The notes beneath the pieces are model-generated. The model worked only from the letters and a program-made list of their open reading frames with translations, was not told the origin of the DNA and made no database searches. Of a stretch of 9,516 nucleotides of DNA, positions 1-5,608 are shown one piece after another. A program made the translations under genes and the position numbers. Position 1 is the first letter of the stretch, and every line of letters starts with the position of its first letter. The DNA comes from Bacillota bacterium. GTDB lineage: Bacteria; Bacillota; Sulfobacillia; JAJZYS01; JAJYTV01. The stretch covers positions 1-9,516 of the forward strand of contig JAJYNV010000177.1 of NCBI GenBank assembly GCA_021786135.1, given 5' to 3'.

Positions 1-5
1 CGCGC

Positions 6-590
6 GTGGGTGCGTCTGCCCCAGCGGATGGCCCATTCTCAGTTCGCCCAGCCACATCAGAGGACCTCGCAGAGATCCTGGATGGGCTGCAAGAGTTTTA
101 TGCTGCCGCGAACTTCTACCGCCCGCAAGACTCCACAACCCTAAGGCAGTGGATCGCGGAGGCGGGCACCTCCCCTCCACGCGCCTACTTCGTGGCAACC
201 GAGGCGCATGGCCGCATCGTGGCCGGCCTCGGAATCACCCATCTCTACCGCTATTTGGCCCACCGCGTCGTCAACTTACCGTTCTGGATGCGGGCCCTGG
301 ACTTCATCTTCCATGAGATGCCCGACGGCGGCCTGCTCCGCGAGGCCGACGTTGGCCTTGTGTTCCACCGGCCCGGCGACATCGCAGCGGCGCACCAGCT
401 TTGGGATGCCGCCCGCGGTGGCCTGGCTGGTGAGGCCAACTCACTCCTCTTCTCCTTCGACCCGCAGGGACCGCTAGGACCCCTGGCCTCGCGGCTGTGG
501 CGGCGCGCCGGCGGCGTACGGTTGCAGGCAGCCCTCCTGGCTGACAAGCCACCGGACCCAGCACGCCCCCTGGCGCCTTGGGTTCTCTAG
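6..590 (+). CDS. GNAT-family N-acetyltransferase, possibly 5'-truncated
   Basis: This 194-residue protein probably transfers an acetyl group from acetyl-CoA to an amine; the substrate cannot be read. The opening FSVRPATSEDLAEIL (residues 11-25) is a typical GNAT first strand and helix. YFVATEAHGRIVAGLGITHL (61-80) fits the central beta hairpin. The stretch from EADVGLVFHRPGD to AAHQLWDAA (about 113-136) sits where the CoA-binding motif A is expected, and FSFDPQGPLGPLA (149-161) resembles the conserved late part of the fold. The C-terminus is Pro/Ala-rich and looks complete. The GTG at 6 is the first possible start, but the frame is open to the window edge, so the true start may lie outside. 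No ribosome-binding site can be judged from five bases. The family call is moderately sure; the function is not. Confidence 0.6.
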   Translation: MGASAPADGPFSVRPATSEDLAEILDGLQEFYAAANFYRPQDSTTLRQWIAEAGTSPPRAYFVATEAHGRIVAGLGITHLYRYLAHRVVNLPFWMRALDFIFHEMPDGGLLREADVGLVFHRPGDIAAAHQLWDAARGGLAGEANSLLFSFDPQGPLGPLASRLWRRAGGVRLQAALLADKPPDPARPLAPWVL

Positions 591-700
591 GCCGTGCTAA
601 AGCGGTGGGTGTGCCTCCATCACGCATCAGGCCCAGGTCCCAGGTCCGGAAGAGGGGTACGGGGCGGGGGCACGAAGCCGTCGTTGCGGTTGGTGCCGGT

Positions 701-757
701 GCATTATGGATCCCAAGCGATCCCAGCTCGGGGAAGTACGCGCAGTTGACACGAAGT
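701..757 (+). repeat. Dispersed intergenic repeat, copy A
   Basis: This is one of four ungapped, same-orientation copies of a ~57-bp sequence. It matches copy C (3426-3482) at roughly three quarters of positions and shares with it an identical 20-base core beginning TCGGGGAAGTACG. Similarity to copy C continues weakly to about 770 (CTTCGTCTG against GTTCGTCCG). It lies between the convergent ends of the acetyltransferase and tetR, in a 264-bp gap with no convincing gene. A small stem (ACCCG 779-783 with CGGGT 793-797) follows it, without a T-run. The family of the repeat is not recognised. Confidence 0.75.
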
Positions 758-854
758 CACCCTTCGTCTGCGTTGCATACCCGAGATCTCAACGGGTGCG
801 TGCAATGGTCTTTGTCGCCGTAGATCCGAAGGCAACGGCGGACCCATAAGTCAA

Positions 855-1544
855 CTAATTGGAAAACTGCCTGACGAATCCTTCGAGCATGGCGCTGACG
901 CCGCGTTCGAAGGATTCGTCCATCCACGCTGCGGCCAAGGGCCTCCGGCTTTCGAGCGCTACCCAGCTGCGGTGCATGCGAGGGTAGGGCCCAGACGCGA
1001 TCCTCTCTAGCGCACCCAGGGAGCGCGTCCGTACTGCCGCATCGGGCGCCTGCTCCGTCGTTACCTCGATCCTGTGCAGTGCATGGCCGTCAACGAAGGA
1101 GTCAGCAACGGTCATGACCATGAACTTCTGCTCATCATTGAACGGCGAACCCTCCAACGCGGCCAGGGTCTGCTCGGCATGGCGCGCTGCGTTACGGCCC
1201 AAGCCCGCGTTCTGCATAGCAGCCAGCGACCAAGGGTGCTTCAGGCGTAGCCGGTAGGTCTGACGGAGGATTGCGATGAAGGCATCCGGCCAAGCTCGCG
1301 CCAGTTCTTCCTCGCTCACCAGTAGCTCGCCCATCAGCTGGTCGTCCATCAGGGCGACCAGCTCGTCCTTCGTGTGCACGTAGCTGTAGAGCGTCATCGT
1401 CCCCGCGCCGAGCTCCTGGGCCACCCGACGCATCGAGACGGCGTCGAACCCCTCCCGGTCGGCGCTCTCGAAGGCGACCTGGGCAATCTGCTCCCGACTG
1501 AACCGAGGCGGTCGCCCATGCATGTTGCTTGACATCTCGTACAT
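855..1544 (-). CDS. TetR/AcrR-family transcriptional repressor
   Basis: This 229-residue protein is a one-component regulator: an N-terminal DNA-binding domain and a C-terminal ligand-binding, dimerising domain. The TetR helix-turn-helix spans roughly residues 14-62. It begins RFSREQIAQVAFESADREG, has its recognition part at VSMRRVAQELGAGTMTLYSYV (about 36-56), and ends with the family signature LYSYVHTKDEL. The remaining 165 residues look like the helical TetR_C type common in Actinomycetota; the effector cannot be read. The gene is divergent from the quinone reductase-like flavoprotein at 1621, and the gap holds a strong GTAC-rich dyad, so it probably represses both genes and responds to a quinone or electrophile (inference). 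The start at 1544 has AAAAGG about 10 bases upstream but lies inside a CGTACATCGTAC half-site; ATGs at 1535 and 1523 are alternatives without a clear Shine-Dalgarno. Confidence 0.9.
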   Translation of the reverse strand: MYEMSSNMHGRPPRFSREQIAQVAFESADREGFDAVSMRRVAQELGAGTMTLYSYVHTKDELVALMDDQLMGELLVSEEELARAWPDAFIAILRQTYRLRLKHPWSLAAMQNAGLGRNAARHAEQTLAALEGSPFNDEQKFMVMTVADSFVDGHALHRIEVTTEQAPDAAVRTRSLGALERIASGPYPRMHRSWVALESRRPLAAAWMDESFERGVSAMLEGFVRQFSN

Positions 1545-1557
1545 CGTACCATAACCT
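1529..1557 (+). promoter_or_regulatory. Promoter for the flavoprotein gene
   Basis: A perfect TTGACA (-35, 1529-1534) is followed after 17 bases by TAACCT (-10, 1552-1557), placing transcription start near 1564, at the left edge of the 25-bp dyad. The spacer holds CGTACATCGTAC (1538-1549), which resembles an operator half and overlaps the proposed start codon of tetR. On the minus strand, TACAAT (complement of 1569-1574) could be the -10 of tetR, so both promoters would lie within the operator region. Confidence 0.55.
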
Positions 1558-1563
1558 TTTTAT

Positions 1564-1588
1564 CGTACATTGTACGGTACCATGTACG
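1564..1588. promoter_or_regulatory. 25-bp dyad, likely TetR operator
   Basis: The 25 bases from CGTACATTGTAC to CCATGTACG form an inverted repeat broken only by one mismatched pair and the centre base. The left 13 bases (1564-1576) are themselves a perfect palindrome, CGTACA-T-TGTACG. The site lies between tetR and the flavoprotein gene, just downstream of the plus-strand promoter, where a bound dimer or pair of dimers would block transcription both ways. Size and position fit TetR-family operators; binding is inferred. Confidence 0.75.
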
Positions 1589-1620
1589 GATAGGCGTGTC
1601 CAGCGAAGGAGCAACTGCCG

Positions 1621-2238
1621 ATGCGTGTCGTACTAGTCTTTGACCATCCTTACGGGGCTGGAGCGTCGGAAAACGTGCCGCACCGTCGCAGCTTCACCGC
1701 AGCACTCGCGGCCGCCGCCGTTCGCGGCATGGAGCGAGCGGGGCACGAGGTGGACGTCATCGACCTGGCGACGGACGGCTTCGACCCTATGATGAGCGCT
1801 GCAGATTTGGCCGCGTGGCGGTCCGGCAGAACCATTGACCCGCTCGCTGCCGACTATCAGCGCCGGGTCATGGGCGCAGATCACCTCGTTTTTGCCTTCC
1901 CCGTCTGGTGGGAGGCGATGCCGGCCGGGACCAAAGGGTTCCTCGACAAGGTGCTCACGAAGGGCATTGTGTTCTCCGAAGCGAAGAGGTTGCGCCCGTT
2001 CGAGAACCACCTCCAAAACTTACGAGGGGTAACGCTAATCACCACGATGAGCACGCCGGGTCTCATCTACAGGTGGTTCTTCGGTGCTCCCGTGACCAAG
2101 ATCCTGTTCCGCGGTACATTCATGAAGATCGGCGTTCGGAACCTTCGATGGTTAAACTATGTTTCCCCAGACGGCAGGTCCGAGGCGCAGCGCAGGGTAC
2201 TGCTCTCCGCATTGGAGCGGCGATTCGCCGGCCAATAG
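1621..2238 (+). CDS. NAD(P)H dehydrogenase (quinone)-like flavodoxin-fold protein
   Basis: This 205-residue cytosolic protein belongs to the Flavodoxin_2 family (NQO1/MdaB/YwrO type): FMN- or FAD-dependent reductases that use NAD(P)H to reduce quinones or other electrophiles by two electrons. It starts with the nucleotide-binding strand MRVVLVFDHP, followed by the phosphate-binding region and helix (HRRSFTAALAAAAVRGMERAG). The family signature FPVWWEAMPAGTKGFLDKVL is at 93-112 (compare FPLWWxxxPAxLKGxxDRV). GVTLITTMSTPG (136-147) matches the next flavin-contacting strand. Length is typical for bacterial members. The ATG has AGGAG nine bases upstream. Expression is probably controlled by the divergent TetR protein. 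The actual substrate is unknown; azoreductase or nitroreductase activity is also possible. Confidence 0.9.
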   Translation: MRVVLVFDHPYGAGASENVPHRRSFTAALAAAAVRGMERAGHEVDVIDLATDGFDPMMSAADLAAWRSGRTIDPLAADYQRRVMGADHLVFAFPVWWEAMPAGTKGFLDKVLTKGIVFSEAKRLRPFENHLQNLRGVTLITTMSTPGLIYRWFFGAPVTKILFRGTFMKIGVRNLRWLNYVSPDGRSEAQRRVLLSALERRFAGQ

Positions 2239-2391
2239 GGATGCTCGTAGCTGATGCCAACGGTGGGAGATGACCCGGTCGACGTCGGCGCCCTTCCCTT
2301 CGCCCCCATCCTCCTCGCGCGCGTCCACGTCGTGGCCCTTCCACGCGCCCTTCAGACCGGATACTACGCTTACTCGACACTCGGTCAAGAA

Positions 2392-2448
2392 GCATCACGC
2401 CTCCTAAGCATTCCTGACTAGGGGGAGTCTGCGCAATTAACACGAAGC
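2392..2448 (+). repeat. Dispersed intergenic repeat, copy B
   Basis: This is the most diverged of the four copies but aligns without gaps over the full ~57 bases. Conserved blocks are GCAT at the start, CCTAAGCA, GGGG, TGCGCA, TTAACACGAAG. It has the same orientation as the other copies and lies 3' of the flavoprotein gene, upstream of the HAD promoter. It ends in a T5 run (GGCGCTTTTTGG) that the other copies lack. Confidence 0.6.
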
Positions 2449-2490
2449 ATGGCGCTTTTTGGAAACGTCTGCACTCCCGTAATCGTTGGC

Positions 2491-2520
2491 TTGAGGCGCC
2501 AAGAAGTCGTTTGATATATT
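2491..2520 (+). promoter_or_regulatory. Promoter for the HAD phosphatase gene
   Basis: TTGAGG (2491-2496) and TATATT (2515-2520) are separated by 18 bases and lie about 50 bases upstream of the GTG start. The -10 matches the sigma70 consensus at five of six positions. The AT-rich -10 stands out in this GC-rich sequence. Confidence 0.5.
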
Positions 2521-2569
2521 GACTCACAAGCTGTCGCCCGAACAGCGGCGGGGTGACTAGGAGGTTGCC

Positions 2570-3382
2570 GTGAACGCACTTTCTCCGCCGGTACAGGCCA
2601 TCGTGATCGACCTCGACGGGACGCTCCTGGATAGTAGCCGGCGTGTGTCGCCTACCAATCTGGCCGCGGTTCTCGGTTGCCACCGACAGGGGATCCACAT
2701 TGTCATCGCCACAGCTAGGCCACCTCGGGCGGTCCATCGTCTGTTACCGCCTTCGTTATTAACCCTGGGCTACCTCGTCTACTACAACGGAGCTCTCATC
2801 ACGCACCCCGGCTTGGGATTCCGAGAACACCACGCAATTCCAGCCGGCATCGCCCAACGGATGGCCGGAACCCTGATGGGCCGCGAACCGTCAGCCTTTC
2901 TCACCTATGAGGTGGATGACCGGTGGTACAGCCTAAGCCCATTGTCCGCAGAGGAAGGTGCGGTTTTTGGCGTCGGAAACGGCGACAAGTTTCCGGAGGT
3001 CCTTGCCGCCGACGAGTTCTGGACGATAGCCCCTACAAAGATGGTGGTATCAAGGTGCCGTCTCTGGCGTGATCTGGCGGCGGAATTCCCAGACCACGCT
3101 CACGTAGTGGCTACGGACGGTGACCAGCTCACCCAGATCATGGCTCTCTCGGTGTCCAAGGACCACGCTGTACACCGCGTCCTCACGAAGCTCCAGATCG
3201 CTCCTGCAGCGGCAATGGTTTTTGGCGATGACCACAACGATGCCGGTCTGTTCTCGCTGTGCGGATTTCCGGTGGCCATGGCCAACGCGGTGCCTGAACT
3301 GAAGCGCGTGGCATGGTTTGAGACCAGATCTAACGACGGTGACGGAGTTGCCATGGCGATCAACCGATTCATCCTGACTTAG
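2570..3382 (+). CDS. Cof-type HAD-superfamily (HAD-IIB) phosphatase
   Basis: This 270-residue cytosolic hydrolase probably dephosphorylates a sugar phosphate, nucleotide or cofactor phosphate through an aspartyl-phosphate intermediate. All four HAD motifs are present: motif I DLDGT with nucleophile D14 and acid/base D16; motif II Thr48 in IATARP; motif III Lys197 in SVSKDHAV; motif IV GDDHNDAGLF with D220, D221 and D224 for Mg2+. The ~140-residue insert between motifs II and III is the C2B cap of the Cof/YidA/YbjI group (HAD-IIB). SKxxAV before motif IV and ending near MANAVPELK are typical of Cof proteins. The GTG start has AGGAGG (2559-2564) five bases upstream. It appears monocistronic, with repeats B and C on either side. 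The substrate cannot be predicted from the sequence. Confidence 0.9.
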   Translation: MNALSPPVQAIVIDLDGTLLDSSRRVSPTNLAAVLGCHRQGIHIVIATARPPRAVHRLLPPSLLTLGYLVYYNGALITHPGLGFREHHAIPAGIAQRMAGTLMGREPSAFLTYEVDDRWYSLSPLSAEEGAVFGVGNGDKFPEVLAADEFWTIAPTKMVVSRCRLWRDLAAEFPDHAHVVATDGDQLTQIMALSVSKDHAVHRVLTKLQIAPAAAMVFGDDHNDAGLFSLCGFPVAMANAVPELKRVAWFETRSNDGDGVAMAINRFILT

Positions 3383-3425
3383 GATGAGTTCGGTTCCGAC
3401 CACTTGTTGCGCTATTCCTCGATCT

Positions 3426-3482
3426 GCACTCTGTCACCTAAGCAATCACCGTTCGGGGAAGTACGCGCAGTTCACCCGAAGT
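3426..3482 (+). repeat. Dispersed intergenic repeat, copy C
   Basis: This copy shares with copy A a 20-base identical core (TCGGGGAAGTACG...), and with copy D the stretch TCACCTAAGCAATC. Similarity to copy A extends to about 3500. It lies in the 185-bp gap between the convergent ends of the HAD and metG genes, where no clear terminator was seen. Confidence 0.8.
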
Positions 3483-3567
3483 ACCGCGTTCGTCCGTCGA
3501 CACTAGCCCGGGAACTCACCGGATGAGGTCGTTCATCTCGGCTATCGTGCGGGCAGGAAGCTTTGGT

Positions 3568-5259
3568 TCAGACGATCGTGCCTTCGAAGCGTTCCTTCCA
3601 GTTGTCTATGTCACTCTGGGTGATCCGCCGAAATATCAATTCCGGCACGCGGAATGTATGCCCAGACGGCACGGCGTTCAGATCTGCTGCCTCGTCCCAG
3701 GACGGCTCGGAGCCTCGTCCGGTCATCCCCAGAGCGGTGATCGTGGTTTTCGAGGCGAAGGGGATCACAGGAGAAGCGACAACAGCGAAAAGGTAGGCAA
3801 GGTTGATGGCCTTGTGCAACACCCTGCCGGCAGCGTCCCGGTCAGTGTCCACGAGCGCCCAGGGAGCGCATGTGTCGAGGTAATGGTTGCCCAGCGACCA
3901 AAGGTGGCGCAGCTCGCTGACGGCCTGCCTGTATTCCAGGCGCAGCAGCGAAACGCGATACCTCCGCAGCGCTTCCCGCACGTCCACGCCCAGGTCGCGC
4001 TCCGCTTGGGTGGGTTCTCCACACGGTGGAACTTGTCCGCCGAAGTGGCGGTCCGCGAGCGTCAGGGTCCGACGGATGAAGTTTCCGAAGATACCGACGA
4101 GGTCCTTGTTGACGACAGTAGCCAGGAGCTCCCACGTGAAGCTCGCGTCGTTCGTCTCCGGGGCCTGGGCAAGGAGAAAGTACCGCCAGTAGTCGGGCTC
4201 CAGGATGTCGAGGGCGTCGTCGAGGAACACCCCTCTGCCTGCGCTCGTCGAGAACTTGTCTCCGTAGTAGGTGAGCCAGTGGAAGCTCTTGATCTGAGTC
4301 GCCAAGGTCCACGGCTCACGCGTACCGAGCATGGCGGCAGGCCAGAAGATCGTGTGAAACGGCACGTTGTCCTTGGCCATGAACTGTGTGTAGGTGACGT
4401 CGTCCGCGTTGTACCACCAGGACCGCCAGTCGCGGCCCTCAGGGTTCAAGTCGGCCCACTCCTGCGTTGCGCCGATGTACTCGATCGGGGCATCGAACCA
4501 CACGTAGAACACCTTGCCTTCGTAGCCCTCGCGGGGGACTGGGATCCCCCAGTCCAGATCACGCGTGATACACCGCTCACGCAGTCCCTCATCCAACCAC
4601 TTGTGAGCGATCGAGCGCGTAAGTTTGGGCCATCCCTCCTGCCGGTTGATCCAAGTGTCTACGTCGTTGGCCAGTGCGTCCGCCCGCAGGTAGAGGTGCT
4701 TTGTCGGCCGGATTTCCAGATCCGAGCTGCCTGACAGCGATGAGCGGGGCTCAATGAGATCCACGGGGTCCAGGACCGCACCGCAGTGCTCACACTGGTC
4801 GCCACGGGCGCCCCTGTCGCCACACCTCGGGCAGGTGCCGACGACGTAACGGTCCGCCAGGAAGCGACCGTCCGCCCGAGAGTACACCTGTCCAGTCGTC
4901 CTTTCCGCAATGAAGCCGTTGGCGTCGAGCGTCTCGTAGACATGTCGCGCCAGCCCCGCATTCTGAGGCGACGAGCTCCTGCCGAAGTGGTCGAACGAGA
5001 TACCGAACGAGTCGTAAATGCTACGTTGCCTCTCATGCATCCCGGCGCAGTACTCGCTAACTGGCAGTCCCTCTTCCCGCGCGGCTAGCTCCGCCGGGGT
5101 GCCGTGCTCGTCCGTGGCGCAGATGAAGAGGGTCTCCTCCCCTTGTGTCCGTAGGAACCGCGCGTAGACATCTGCCGGCAAGAGCGAGCCAACCAGATTC
5201 CCAAGGTGTTTCACACCGTTGATGTACGGCAATGCGCTGGTGATCAGGTGCTTCCCCAT
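3568..5259 (-). CDS. metG: Methionyl-tRNA synthetase
   Basis: This 563-residue class I synthetase attaches methionine to initiator and elongator tRNA(Met) using ATP. The Rossmann domain starts MGKHLITSALPYINGVKHLGN, where HLGN (18-21) is the HIGH motif. The connective-peptide zinc knuckle has Cys143, 146, 156 and 159. DWGIPVP (236-242) and FYVWFDAPIEYIG (251-263) line the active site, and KFSTS (335-339) is the KMSKS loop. The helical anticodon-binding domain follows, with PW (466-467) at the expected anticodon contact. No C-terminal tRNA-binding (Arc1p/EMAP-like) domain is present. HLGN and KFSTS match what I recall of Streptomyces-type enzymes, so they are not defects. A TTG at 5286 would extend the frame into the attenuator U-tract; the ATG at 5259 with AGAGGGG seven bases upstream fits the family N-terminus and is preferred. 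A Met-rich leader ORF and a terminator precede it, suggesting attenuation by charged Met-tRNA. Confidence 0.96.
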   Translation of the reverse strand: MGKHLITSALPYINGVKHLGNLVGSLLPADVYARFLRTQGEETLFICATDEHGTPAELAAREEGLPVSEYCAGMHERQRSIYDSFGISFDHFGRSSSPQNAGLARHVYETLDANGFIAERTTGQVYSRADGRFLADRYVVGTCPRCGDRGARGDQCEHCGAVLDPVDLIEPRSSLSGSSDLEIRPTKHLYLRADALANDVDTWINRQEGWPKLTRSIAHKWLDEGLRERCITRDLDWGIPVPREGYEGKVFYVWFDAPIEYIGATQEWADLNPEGRDWRSWWYNADDVTYTQFMAKDNVPFHTIFWPAAMLGTREPWTLATQIKSFHWLTYYGDKFSTSAGRGVFLDDALDILEPDYWRYFLLAQAPETNDASFTWELLATVVNKDLVGIFGNFIRRTLTLADRHFGGQVPPCGEPTQAERDLGVDVREALRRYRVSLLRLEYRQAVSELRHLWSLGNHYLDTCAPWALVDTDRDAAGRVLHKAINLAYLFAVVASPVIPFASKTTITALGMTGRGSEPSWDEAADLNAVPSGHTFRVPELIFRRITQSDIDNWKERFEGTIV

Positions 5260-5284
5260 ACTCCTACCCCTCTCTCGACACGAC

Positions 5285-5314
5285 AAAAGCCGCCACGGGA
5301 GTGCCCGTGGCGGC
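5285..5314 (-). terminator. Rho-independent terminator/attenuator in the metG leader
   Basis: On the minus strand an 11-bp perfect stem (5304-5314 with 5289-5299, GCCGCCACGGG against CCCGTGGCGGC) with a 4-base loop is followed by TTTTGTCG. It lies between the Met-rich leader ORF and metG, ending 25 bases before the metG ATG, so it can only act within the metG transcript. The U-tract is short, as is common in high-GC bacteria. A possible antiterminator pairs RNA positions 5362-5353 (CACGCGGCGG) with 5313-5304 (CCGCCACGGG): 8 of 10 pairs, the last five consecutive. Confidence 0.8.
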
Positions 5315-5328
5315 CTGGTGGTGACGAC

Positions 5329-5391
5329 CTAAGGCCGGCGCATTCGAGCACTCCGCCGCGTGGACATCATGGAGACCATCGCCATCGTCAT
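5329..5391 (-). CDS. Methionine-rich leader peptide of metG
   Basis: This tiny ORF reads MTMAMVSMM then STRRSARMRRP, stop TAG: 20 residues with six methionines, five in the first nine codons. The frame opens further back at ATG 5400 (adding MST), but GGAAGGG (5401-5407) abuts that ATG and sits nine bases from the ATG at 5391, so 5391 is preferred. The stop is 14 bases before the attenuator stem. In known leader-peptide attenuation (trp, his, leu and ilv operons) a ribosome stalled at codons for the scarce amino acid favours an antiterminator. Here slow decoding of the AUG cluster would leave CACGCGGCGG free to pair with the 5' arm of the stem, while a ribosome reaching the stop would let the terminator form. 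The peptide itself probably has no other function. The ORF is seen directly; its role is inferred. Confidence 0.75.
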   Translation of the reverse strand: MTMAMVSMMSTRRSARMRRP

Positions 5392-5425
5392 CGTGCTCAT
5401 CCCTTCCGACGTTTCGTTACGTCCG

Positions 5426-5455
5426 ATGATACGAGGACGGCCGATTGCAGGTCAA
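5426..5455 (-). promoter_or_regulatory. Promoter of the metG leader transcript
   Basis: On the minus strand TTGACC (5455-5450) and TATCAT (5431-5426) are separated by 18 bases and match the sigma70 consensus at five of six positions each. Transcription would start near 5419, giving a leader of about 160 bases that contains the Met-rich ORF and the terminator before metG. The promoter leaves room for a 5' UTR carrying the GGAAGGG ribosome-binding site. Confidence 0.65.
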
Positions 5456-5520
5456 GGCAGTCTGTCGAGATCCTCTCTCAGCGTAGCATTGCCGCAACGG
5501 GATCCAACATTGGCTGATCC

Positions 5521-5572
5521 GCATTCTTTCACCTAAGCAATCCCGAATCGGGGAACTACGCCCTCACCAAAT
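5521..5572 (+). repeat. Dispersed intergenic repeat, copy D
   Basis: This copy aligns with copy C from GCAT/GCAC through CACCTAAGCAATC and TCGGGGAA-TACGC, then diverges (CCCTCACCAAA), so only about 45-52 bases are clearly shared. It contains CCCGAATCGGG, the most symmetric version of the centre. It lies between the metG promoter and the 3' end of the lipoprotein gene. With copy C it brackets metG as a direct repeat about 2.1 kb apart. Confidence 0.65.
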
Positions 5573-5608
5573 TCTCCGTCCCTGCTGCTCAGCAGCGCCG
5601 GGGAGCCT

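Larger units (their letters stand above)
2239..2569. other. 331-bp intergenic region between flavoprotein and HAD genes
   Basis: The first ~150 bases hold no convincing gene. A minus-strand frame (about 2250-2388) reads a charged, acidic and histidine-containing peptide, but it runs on antisense through the end of the flavoprotein gene, and I do not call it. Repeat copy B (2392-2448) and the HAD promoter (2491-2520) fill the rest. A small hairpin (GCTGT 2530-2534 with ACAGC 2542-2546) lies in the presumed 5' UTR of the HAD gene. Confidence 0.5.

Noticed and set aside
578..823. Small plus-strand open frame after the acetyltransferase
   Set aside because: It overlaps the end of the acetyltransferase and reads through repeat A; no ribosome-binding site or family resemblance.
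2120..2737. Minus-strand open frame of 205 codons
   Set aside because: It runs antisense through the flavoprotein end, repeat B, the HAD promoter and the HAD start; no motif seen.
3523..4734. Long plus-strand open frame (403 codons)
   Set aside because: It is antisense to metG, whose frame carries all MetRS motifs; long antisense frames are expected in GC-rich genes, and no domain is recognisable.
3568..5259. Degenerate catalytic motifs in MetRS (HLGN, KFSTS)
   Set aside because: As far as I recall, these variants are normal in Streptomyces-type MetRS and similar HLGN occurs in eukaryotic enzymes; all other motifs are intact.
5260..5425. T-box or SAM riboswitch upstream of metG
   Set aside because: No T-box consensus (TGGnACCGCG-like) or SAM-I core elements were seen, and the leader is mostly filled by the Met-rich ORF and one terminator.
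701..5572. Repeats as integron attC sites or a CRISPR array
   Set aside because: No convincing GTTRRRY/RYYYAAC core pair or folded attC-like structure was seen, no integrase is present, and copies are 1-2 kb apart, far too distant for CRISPR.
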